DNA of 28,331 nucleotides from GWA2-49-15 sp964359085 (GTDB lineage Bacteria; Bdellovibrionota; Bacteriovoracia; Bacteriovoracales; Bacteriovoracaceae). The position numbers and the translations under genes are program-made. A model generated the notes under the pieces. The model did not search any database. It saw only the letters and a program-made list of their open reading frames with translations, and was not told the DNA's origin. The stretch is taken from contig CAYHRT010000020.1 in NCBI GenBank assembly GCA_964359085.1, positions 1 to 28,331 of the forward strand, given 5' to 3'. Each line of letters starts with the position of its first letter. Position 1 is the stretch's first letter. Positions 22,986 through 28,331 of the stretch are shown here, in pieces.

Positions 22986-23657
22986 GTGAAGAGCAACGTG
23001 GATCGACTGTTTTTCCTATTACTAATAACAACAACACTTTTGGCGGGTGCGTGCAGTTCTTTTCAAAGTGGGCAATATGTGTTGTTGAGTAATAACGCGG
23101 GCCCTGGTGAATTGAGCAAAAAATACAATATATCCGAACGCAAAATTATTGAGGCCAATAAAGACCGTGCATTTGTCAGAGGGCAATGGATTTTTATTCC
23201 ACAGGAGAAAGGCATTTTGCGTGCCTTTCAGACCCCTGGTGCTGGTGCCCCTCAGGTTGATATCAATTCCTATGGTAAAAGATTTCTTTGGCCTGTTCCT
23301 TCCGCACATGCAGTTAGTTCGAACTATGGCGGACGATGGGGGCGAAAACATGAAGGTATTGATATTCCAGCAGTTCAAGGAACCCCTTTCTTGGCGGTCG
23401 ATGATGGGATTGTCGTTTATTCAGGCCAGGGAATTCGTGCTTACGGTAATCTGACAGTGTTGGCCCATAAGGATGGCTTTTTTTCAGTCTATGCCCATGC
23501 GAAAAAGAATTATACTCAAAAAGGGCAGAAGGTTTATAGGGGGCAAGTGTTAGGACAGGTGGGCCGGACTGGTCGTGCTACTGGTCCCCATCTTCACTTT
23601 GAGTTGCGAAAAGAATCTCGCGCTTTAGATCCACTAGATATCTTGGCCAAAAATTAA
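22986..23657 (+). CDS. LysM + M23 peptidase lipoprotein (NlpD-like)
   Basis: A lipoprotein signal (hydrophobic LLLITTTLLAGAC, lipidated Cys23) is followed by a LysM-like domain (about 29-76; YVLLSNNAGPGELSKKYNISERKIIEANK) and a C-terminal M23/LytM domain (about 98-215). Zinc ligands look complete: His122 and Asp126 in KHEGIDIP, His171 in YAHA, and HLHFE (202-206). So unlike many NlpD proteins it may be a working endopeptidase; alternatively it activates amidases at the septum. The start is GTG 22986 or GTG 22998. It is the last gene of the surE unit and convergent with the exonuclease gene. Confidence 0.88.
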   Translation: MKSNVDRLFFLLLITTTLLAGACSSFQSGQYVLLSNNAGPGELSKKYNISERKIIEANKDRAFVRGQWIFIPQEKGILRAFQTPGAGAPQVDINSYGKRFLWPVPSAHAVSSNYGGRWGRKHEGIDIPAVQGTPFLAVDDGIVVYSGQGIRAYGNLTVLAHKDGFFSVYAHAKKNYTQKGQKVYRGQVLGQVGRTGRATGPHLHFELRKESRALDPLDILAKN

Positions 23658-23666
23658 GCCAGTAGT

Positions 23667-24248
23667 TTAAATCAATAATTGAAGATAAATTTTTGCAGCA
23701 TTCACGGCATCTTCCAGCGCGGTATGGGCCACCTCTCCCATTTTGAGATGTTTCATGAGAGCAGACCCTGAGACAGTTTCCGGAGGCAGCAACCTCTTAT
23801 CGACAAAGGCCCGAACGACAGAAGAGAGGTCAAGGACTTGGTGATGAAAATACTTCCTCATAAATTCCCATCCCAAATCACGATTTAACAAAGGCAGATC
23901 AAGGGCATTCATCGATTTACCAAAGAGCACAATTTTTTGGCAGTCACTGGTACCAAAATAGGCCACGATTTCGGGCGAGGTGAGATAATCAAATAAAAAT
24001 TTTTGCAAATCGATGAGACTTAATCCCTCGCTATGGGCACATCTGATAAGTTTCTCATTGTGTTCTATCACCCATGGATCCAGGGTCGATTTGAGAGAGT
24101 CAAAAGATTCACACTTGACGTACACGGAACGGCATAAGGTCGTAGCGATGGTTTTATCTATAGTACAAAAGGGTGCCATGGCAAATTCAATAATGGAATC
24201 ATGCTCACGCAATCCAGTGGCCTCAAGGTCGATTGACAGATAACGCAT
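23667..24248 (-). CDS. DEDDh 3'-5' exonuclease (oligoribonuclease-like)
   Basis: 193 residues with the five DEDDh residues: Asp7 and Glu9 in SIDLEATGL, Asp117 in NALDLPLLNRDLG, and His175/Asp180 in VAHTALEDAVNAA. The middle (YFHHQVLDLSSVV) resembles oligoribonuclease (ffHYRxlDVSTlk), so it may degrade nanoRNA, including the pGpG that HD-GYP/EAL enzymes release; DnaQ-like DNA proofreading is an alternative. Overall identity to Orn appears low. It lies 3 nt downstream of the secreted nuclease gene, transcribed in the same direction. Confidence 0.75.
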   Translation of the reverse strand: MRYLSIDLEATGLREHDSIIEFAMAPFCTIDKTIATTLCRSVYVKCESFDSLKSTLDPWVIEHNEKLIRCAHSEGLSLIDLQKFLFDYLTSPEIVAYFGTSDCQKIVLFGKSMNALDLPLLNRDLGWEFMRKYFHHQVLDLSSVVRAFVDKRLLPPETVSGSALMKHLKMGEVAHTALEDAVNAAKIYLQLLI

Positions 24249-24251
24249 ATA

Positions 24252-25145
24252 TTAATCTTTAAGTGATGACAGCATTGGACAGTGATCGGAAACATCTTTA
24301 TAGGTAATACCCAGGTCAGCAGAGGAAGCCGCTTTACATTGAACTTTTTCACAATGGGCCTTCATCTGCACCGTGTGGCCTTTGAAGAAAGAGTGAAATT
24401 CCTGAGAAACTACAATATGGTCCAAGATCGATGGATCCTCGATATTGTCATCGGTTTCTCCCCACCAGTAGGCCGTACAGTTGACTTCAGCACTAAAGTC
24501 AATCAGCTGGTTATTATCAATGAATTCGATGAAACGAGCATAATTTTGGTTTCGTAATACGTAATCAGTTGTATTGAAATCTCCCAGAACAACAAGATTG
24601 TTTTCGCCCTGCTGACGGATCTCGCGCACAATTTGGGTGATAATACCGTACTGGCGGTAGCGTACATCGGCATTGGCCTGTTTGCCTCCGGCCTTAAGAT
24701 GGACTGCTATGGCCGTAAAGTTCATACCATTTGGAAGATAAGTAAAAGTTCCAATCGCGGCCGGGCGCAGACCCTTATTGCATTGGCCTTCAGCCGCTAG
24801 CCGAGAGTCTTCGCGAAAGGCATTAAGACGGATGGTAGCTTTTTTATAAAGAAAACCTAACTTCTGCCGACCTGAGCCGCCACAGGTCGAAAGTGCATAT
24901 CCATATTCTGGAAAAGAAGTGTTGATCATCTGGGCAAAAGCGGTTTGGTTTACCACTTCTTGGATCCCAAATAAATCGGCATTAAGCGATTTGAGGGTAG
25001 CGATCAAAACCGGTTTATTGGTTTCGGTTCCTGATCGCACATCCTTATCGAAATTTCGAATATTATAACTGACAATTTCTAATCCAAAGCTTTTGAATGA
25101 AATTAGCACACTGAACAAAAGGGCCGCGAAAGTCGTGAACGTCAT
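24252..25145 (-). CDS. Secreted endonuclease/exonuclease/phosphatase-family nuclease
   Basis: EEP (DNase I-like) fold. Numbered from Met1 at 25145: Asn28 (SYNIRNF), Glu63 (GIQEV), His149 (VHLKAGG), Asp189/Asn191 (LGDFNT), Asp242/His243 (LDHIVV), Asp287/His288 (SDHCPM), all the catalytic positions. A signal peptide covers about 1-21 (TTFAALLFSVLISFKSFG), and several cysteines suit an extracytoplasmic protein. ATG 25145 is chosen because AGGAAGGAG lies 8 nt upstream; an upstream ATG (25175) would spoil the signal peptide. Likely digests extracellular or prey DNA/RNA (inference). Confidence 0.88.
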   Translation of the reverse strand: MTFTTFAALLFSVLISFKSFGLEIVSYNIRNFDKDVRSGTETNKPVLIATLKSLNADLFGIQEVVNQTAFAQMINTSFPEYGYALSTCGGSGRQKLGFLYKKATIRLNAFREDSRLAAEGQCNKGLRPAAIGTFTYLPNGMNFTAIAVHLKAGGKQANADVRYRQYGIITQIVREIRQQGENNLVVLGDFNTTDYVLRNQNYARFIEFIDNNQLIDFSAEVNCTAYWWGETDDNIEDPSILDHIVVSQEFHSFFKGHTVQMKAHCEKVQCKAASSADLGITYKDVSDHCPMLSSLKD

Positions 25146-25197
25146 GTTACATGCTCCTTCCTGCACTTTGTACATATTAGGGAGAGTAATACTTCTA

Positions 25198-25379
25198 TTA
25201 AGGTATAACTAATTCCTTCTGACCTTTCAAGAAATAAACATCGCTAATATTATTCATGGGCCCTCGGAGATAATCAACCTCTAAAATGAGCTGATAGTCG
25301 TCATTTGCGCATCGAAGCAATCGGGTGGAGCCTAGTTGTGACAATCTTGGATAAAATGCGAAGGTCTTTTTAAAAAAAA
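25198..25379 (-). other. -1-frame extension of the lipoprotein (about 60 codons)
   Basis: Reading one base back at the T8 tract (A8 at 25372-25379 on the plus strand) gives FFFKKTFAFYPRLSQLGSTR, then LLRCANDDYQLILEVDYLRG and ISDVYFLKGQKELVIP, ending TAA at 25198. The composition and alternating hydrophobics look like real protein, unlike the zero-frame end. The zero frame reads T-TTT-TTA at this point, a classic -1 slippery heptamer. Confidence 0.55.
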
Positions 25380-26642
25380 TGCGGCACCATCGGGATCATG
25401 CTGAACGCCTATAAGTTCGCCCAGTTTTTCCGCGTAATAACTTGGAAAGTCATCGATCTGTTTTGCGTACAGTGGAGGGGGTTGAGACAGAGCATCTTTG
25501 GTGCTGTAGATGAGTCGTGGTGGAGAATCAAGATACATAAAAAATGCCTTATCCAATGTCTCCCATATTCCTTGTGCCAGAGAATGTGTCTTCACTTGTG
25601 TAATGATCTGTATCAACAGCTGCAAGGGATCGCGAGAATGAGAAGAAAATACGATGCTGGCTTGGCCATTATTTTCGAAGACGCAAAAAACGGGTGGTTG
25701 GGCCCGATTAATTCCAGTTAATGTCGCTGTATCCAGAAAAGGAGTTCTTTTTGTCGCTTGAAAATAGGTGACGGCCAAGGCAAGGGCCTGCCCTTCCTTA
25801 ATACCAAAAAAAAGATTTTGGATTGCACTCTTTTCTATTTGAAACTTTCCTTGTTCATAATTTGAGATCTCAACATTGCATTTGATAACGTTATTATCAA
25901 TTTTCTCTTGATGAATAAAAGTAATTGGTATCGGTTGCATATTTTTTTGATCCTTAGAGATCTTCAGCGATTCAAAATGATGTAACATTGTTGTGAATGG
26001 AAAGGCAGAAATAGACTCATTTAGGCTCAAGACCTGATCACCGCGGACAAAGGCTTTTTTGAATTGAGAAGAGGAATAAATCAAGCCAGTTTCGCCGAGT
26101 AGGGATTCTTGGAAAAAGGGAGAAACCTTGATACCGCTTCGATAATCTTTTTCGAGCAAGGTTCCGAGTGATTTTATGGCCGGACCTTTGGGATTCTTAG
26201 TTCGTAAAAACTGCAACATTCTATAATACGGATAGTCTTTGGGATCTTTTGATGGAGCAAAATTTAGGAATTGCAGATCATGTCCTGAAATGAGGATGAG
26301 TACGATTCCACTGGAAGGACCAGCTAAAAAAGGGTGGGCGTTTTGATTGAGGAGTGCCCACAGAATCATTTTACTCTCAAAGTCTTTTGGGGCGCTTTTT
26401 AGTTTTAAAAACTCAAAAAAATCTTCATTGAGATTTTTTTGCGGACCTAGAATGCTCTGTTGAGTTGACCTTGTGCAAAGAAAGGAAGTTTCCTCAAAAG
26501 GAGAACGGCTTCTTATGACCTGACTTGGGCCTTCGGTCAATCTGAAGAAAGACGTACAACCGATGATAGAAAGCGCCACCAACCATAGGGGGGTGGTGCT
26601 ACTTTTCAGAACGCCCGACATATGAAATTTCTTCTTGAGCAT
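25332..26642 (-). CDS. Large hypothetical lipoprotein, probably frameshifted at its end
   Basis: 436 residues. The N-terminus has basic residues, a hydrophobic stretch and a lipobox-like SIIGC (Cys29), so it is probably lipidated and exported. No domain is recognised. Features are GIVLILISGHDLQFLNF (about 112-128), ALALAVTYFQ, and a CVFENNGQASIVFSS strand pair, suggesting a large beta-rich body. The end looks wrong: after AAFF the frame gives an unpromising tail and stops, while the -1 frame continues with plausible protein to 25198. A T8 tract at the shift point suggests frameshifting, decay or a sequencing error. Start ATG 26642 has AAGG about 10 nt upstream; it overlaps the upstream gene by 44 nt. 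Confidence 0.6.
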   Translation of the reverse strand: MLKKKFHMSGVLKSSTTPLWLVALSIIGCTSFFRLTEGPSQVIRSRSPFEETSFLCTRSTQQSILGPQKNLNEDFFEFLKLKSAPKDFESKMILWALLNQNAHPFLAGPSSGIVLILISGHDLQFLNFAPSKDPKDYPYYRMLQFLRTKNPKGPAIKSLGTLLEKDYRSGIKVSPFFQESLLGETGLIYSSSQFKKAFVRGDQVLSLNESISAFPFTTMLHHFESLKISKDQKNMQPIPITFIHQEKIDNNVIKCNVEISNYEQGKFQIEKSAIQNLFFGIKEGQALALAVTYFQATKRTPFLDTATLTGINRAQPPVFCVFENNGQASIVFSSHSRDPLQLLIQIITQVKTHSLAQGIWETLDKAFFMYLDSPPRLIYSTKDALSQPPPLYAKQIDDFPSYYAEKLGELIGVQHDPDGAAFFLKRPSHFIQDCHN

Positions 26643-26991
26643 CTGTCGCCTTATTGTCAGATTCTATGCTTGCTTCTTTGGAAGTTGATTCCATTATGAG
26701 TTGATCATTGAAATATGTATCTAAGTCTAAGTTATTTGCTTCAGGCGTAGTTGCTCGGACGACACATATAAACCACATACCCGAGTGAGATGGGTTAGTA
26801 TTGGACGCAACGTGAGTAGAGATAATTTGATAACCACGGTTGATAAAGTGATAGAAAATTTTGTCGAACTGTTTTTCTCGGTATCCCACCTTCCTCTCGG
26901 GAGGTGAAGGAATATAGAAGGTAAAGCTTTGAATTTTATATTTATTATGGCAACAATGCTTGGTAAGCCAAGATGTGAGTTGTTTAAACAA
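26599..26991 (-). CDS. Hypothetical 130-aa protein
   Basis: Not recognised. The start is TTG 26991, with AAAGGA about 9 nt upstream. The first 85 residues look folded: FTFYIPSPPERKVGYREKQF, then FDKIFYHFINRGYQIIS, then GMWFICVVRA, giving an alpha/beta pattern. The tail (about 86-130) is acidic and polar (Glu/Asp/Ser-rich), likely disordered. No signal peptide. Its end overlaps the lipoprotein start by 44 nt, so the two are probably co-transcribed. The pattern F-Y-x-P...R-E-K-Q-F-D-x-I-F...G-Y-x-I-x-S...H-S-G-M-W could identify a lineage-specific family. Confidence 0.5.
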   Translation of the reverse strand: MFKQLTSWLTKHCCHNKYKIQSFTFYIPSPPERKVGYREKQFDKIFYHFINRGYQIISTHVASNTNPSHSGMWFICVVRATTPEANNLDLDTYFNDQLIMESTSKEASIESDNKATDAQEEISYVGRSEK

Positions 26992-27187
26992 AAGTGGTCC
27001 TTTTCATATTGCCAGTCAAATAAGTATTCAAAAATGTTAATAGCGCAAGTCTGCTACAGTCAATCACCAAGTCGATTTTATTTGTTGTTATTTCTCTATT
27101 TACAGACCATGTAGGTATTCCCGGTGGAAAAGTTTACCTATATTTTTGCCATCTTTTTTCTTTCTTAATATGGGATATACTTATAGA

Positions 27188-27264
27188 TGTAAGGGACAGG
27201 ATGTCACTTACGTTGTGGCAGGATGCCAAAAAGAAAGGGGCCTTTGCAGGAGGCCCCTTTTTTT
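27188..27264 (+). ncRNA. Candidate small RNA with GGA-loop hairpins
   Basis: Three hairpins in about 76 nt. The first (27189-27211) is GTAAG-G-GACA-GGA-TGTC-A-CTTAC, with an exact GGA triloop. The second (27216-27228) is TGGCA-GGA-TGCCA, again with GGA in the loop. The third (27234-27260, then T-run) is an intrinsic terminator whose loop region also holds GCAGGA. A TATACT -10-like box (27176-27181) sits 7 nt before the first hairpin; the -35 is poor. GGA in stem-loop tops is how CsrA/RsmA binds sponge RNAs (consensus RUACARGGAUGU; here ACAGGAUGU). No coding frame fits. A Csr-type sponge is inferred. Confidence 0.4.
27234..27264 (+). terminator. Strong intrinsic terminator
   Basis: AAAGGGGCCT (27234-27243) pairs with AGGCCCCTTT (27251-27260), a 10-bp stem with a 7-nt loop (TTGCAGG), ending in T7 (27258-27264). 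No protein gene on the plus strand leads into it, which supports an RNA gene immediately upstream. Confidence 0.85.
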
Positions 27265-27382
27265 ATATTTAATGTCCGGAAATCATTCAGACAAAAAAAG
27301 TAAAAAAAGGCGTTACCACAAATTACCACAATTGGTTGTTCGTTTTTAGGTCAGTGTTTTTCTTTGTTCACTTAAAATAGTT

Positions 27383-27609
27383 TCAATGCAGTTTACGGAT
27401 TCTGAACTCAGACGGGTTGGCGTGATCAAGACTTAAATGTTCTCGCACTAAATTGGCCATCGTATGTCTCATGGTATGCATACCACTTGTCTGAGTAACA
27501 GTGCTTTGAAATGCTCGCTGATCTTCATGTCCCTGGTTTCGCCGGTCTTCGTGCCTTCTTTCATACTCACAAAGTATTTACCGATATAGACAGCAACGGC
27601 ATCGCTAAT
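27383..27609 (-). pseudogene. Scraps of a mobile-element gene (recombinase- or Rep-like)
   Basis: Two short open frames overlap on the minus strand. One (27469-27609) reads ISDAVAVYIGKYFVSMKEG then ...RDMKISEHFKALLL, with a YIGKY motif seen in some rolling-circle-type replication proteins. The other (about 27383-27545) reads TSGMHTMRHTMANLVREH, like the H-x-L-R-H-T box of tyrosine recombinases, and stops 24 residues later, before any catalytic Tyr. Neither is a full gene. The two may be one frameshifted gene or two fragments; identity is uncertain. Confidence 0.3.
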
Positions 27610-27629
27610 CATGCACTTCCCAGTGCAAA

Positions 27630-27732
27630 GCAAGCTACTCACCACGGTGAATAGTTATGCATGGTGAATAACGCAAAGACTGGGAATTAGGTTGAGTTAT
27701 GCATGGTGAGTAACTCGGCTTGCATAACTCAT
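27630..27732. repeat. Cluster of palindromic GTTATGCATGGTGA repeats
   Basis: GTTATGCATGGTGAATAAC (27654-27672) and GTTATGCATGGTGAGTAAC (27696-27714) differ at one base in 19 and lie 42 bp apart. Each has inverted ends (GTTA/TAAC; GAGTTA/TAACTC for the second). Partial inverted copies are at 27636-27644 (TACTCACCA) and 27721-27731 (TGCATAACTCA). The outer GCAAGC (27630-27635) and GCTTGC (27718-27723) close a large imperfect inverted repeat. It sits about 70 bp before the IS91 remnant. Confidence 0.8.
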
Positions 27733-27800
27733 AGGTAAGTGGATGAAAAAATCGCTACTTATTGGCCCTGAAACGGGCTCGTCTTTGCACAATAGAGGAA

Positions 27801-28162
27801 ATGGGTGTCACCTCTGAAGCTCATTACCAGGTCGTTTCTAGGAATTACAAAACTTTTTTTCATGAGCGAGAGGTGGAGGGGCGACCTCTCCCTAATCACT
27901 TGAAAAAGAATGTCAGCGTTTTTTATCCTGTGGGATTCTAGGTCAGGGATTTATCCGACTCCACTGCTATCACTGTAATAGTGAAAGACTGGTTGCTTTC
28001 TCCTGTAAGGGCAGTCCCCACGTCATCAAAAAAATGCTCACCCATCTTGGATTTCCGATCGAAGTGGTTGCACCCTCGCCACCTGGAGCACCACCAACTT
28101 TAAGTGCCGATCACTGGCATGCAGTAGACCAAAGAGTTTATGATGAAATTTTTGTAAATTAA
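27801..28162 (+). pseudogene. Internally deleted IS91-family transposase remnant
   Basis: From ATG 27801 the frame reads the N-terminus of IS91-type (Y2/HUH) transposases (AHYQVVSRNYKTFFHERE... RPLPNHLKKNVSVFYP) and stops at TAG 27939-27941. One base over, it continues GILGQGFIRLHCYHC then ERLVAFSCKG (zinc-binding region, to about 28012). It then jumps in the same frame to the family's C-terminal tail (IKKMLTHLGFPIEVVAPSPPG) and stops at 28162. So there is one frameshift near 27925-27935 and a large internal deletion that removes the catalytic HUH and tyrosine regions. Confidence 0.75.
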
Positions 28163-28296
28163 GCCAGCAAAGAGGGCAGATCTACGTCCAAACTGCCAAC
28201 AAAACAGCGCCTAATCCGTGAAATCTTAAGCAACTTTGATTTTTCCACATAAATTTCCGAAAAATTTCAACGGATAAGATTTATTCTACCACGATT

Positions 28297-28324
28297 GTGC
28301 CTTATACTGGCACTTATAGGGGAG
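28297..28324 (+). promoter_or_regulatory. Promoter/operator and SD for a gene cut by the window edge
   Basis: GTGCC-TTATACT-GGCAC (28297-28313) is a perfect 5-bp inverted repeat with a TATACT -10 (28303-28308) in its centre, an arrangement suited to repressor control. AGGGGAG (28318-28324) then precedes ATG 28328-28330, probably the start of a gene outside the window with a very short leader. No good -35 is visible. The rest of 28163-28296 holds no gene that I can support. Confidence 0.4.
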
Positions 28325-28331
28325 TAAATGT

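Noticed and set aside
27112..27149. Second terminator-like hairpin (TAGGTA/TACCTA then T5)
   Set aside because: The stem is only 6+4 bp with an uneven bulge, and no gene leads into it; it may simply be part of the leader region of the 26991 gene on the other strand.
27273..27350. 25-residue basic peptide frame (MSGNHSDKKSKKRRYHK...)
   Set aside because: Too short, no SD, and it starts just after a strong terminator; no independent support.
27630..27732. Integron attC site
   Set aside because: It is an imperfect inverted repeat of the right size, but the GTTRRRY/RYYYAAC core sites do not fit at the ends.

Overview
The window looks like a chromosomal segment of a Gram-negative, LPS-bearing bacterium of moderate G+C. 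The gene orders rimM-trmD-SPOUT-rplS-rnhB-yraN-like and accD-folC-lptD-GATase-surE-nlpD-like, the many short lineage-type secreted proteins and the supply of exported hydrolases (subtilase, EEP nuclease) suggest a Bdellovibrionota or related deltaproteobacterial-type lineage. That placement is inference; no rRNA or other decisive marker is present. No tRNA, rRNA or CRISPR array was found.

Layout. 1-330: no gene seen. 331-3036: small genes of unknown role, a basic DUF6496-type protein (816-1304), and a DUF1207 outer-membrane-type gene broken by a nonsense codon and a frameshift (1333-2468). 3171-4250 (-): exported S8 protease. 4513-8909 (+): a tight run of small ORF, rimM, trmD, SPOUT methylase, rplS, terminator, rnhB, YraN-like PD-(D/E)xK protein and an exported two-TM protein. 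8906-9289 (-): STAS protein, convergent with that run. 9426-12291 (+): rsmI, a GAF/HD-GYP c-di-GMP phosphodiesterase and a metallo-beta-lactamase-fold cyclic-nucleotide-phosphodiesterase-like enzyme. 12304-15957 (-): a 1217-residue exported protein with six ~105-residue modules. 16166-16210: a 15-bp x3 tandem repeat in the divergent region before accD. 16230-23657 (+): accD, folC, lptD, a PabA/TrpG glutamine amidotransferase, a divergent TrpF-like barrel, surE and a LysM-M23 lipoprotein. 23667-26991 (-): DEDDh exonuclease, secreted EEP nuclease, a large lipoprotein whose frame appears shifted near its 3' end, and a small unknown gene. 27188-27264: a candidate three-hairpin small RNA. 27383-28162: decayed mobile-element DNA (recombinase/Rep-like scraps, a cluster of palindromic repeats, an internally deleted IS91-type transposase). 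The right edge carries a promoter-like site and the start of another gene.

Together the genes cover translation and tRNA/rRNA modification, fatty-acid and folate synthesis, LPS export, second-messenger breakdown and envelope remodelling. The observations most worth checking are the GGA-loop small RNA, the lipoprotein with a slippery T8 tract and a 60-codon extension in the -1 frame, the W-x-C repeat protein, and the palindromic repeats beside the dead IS91 element.
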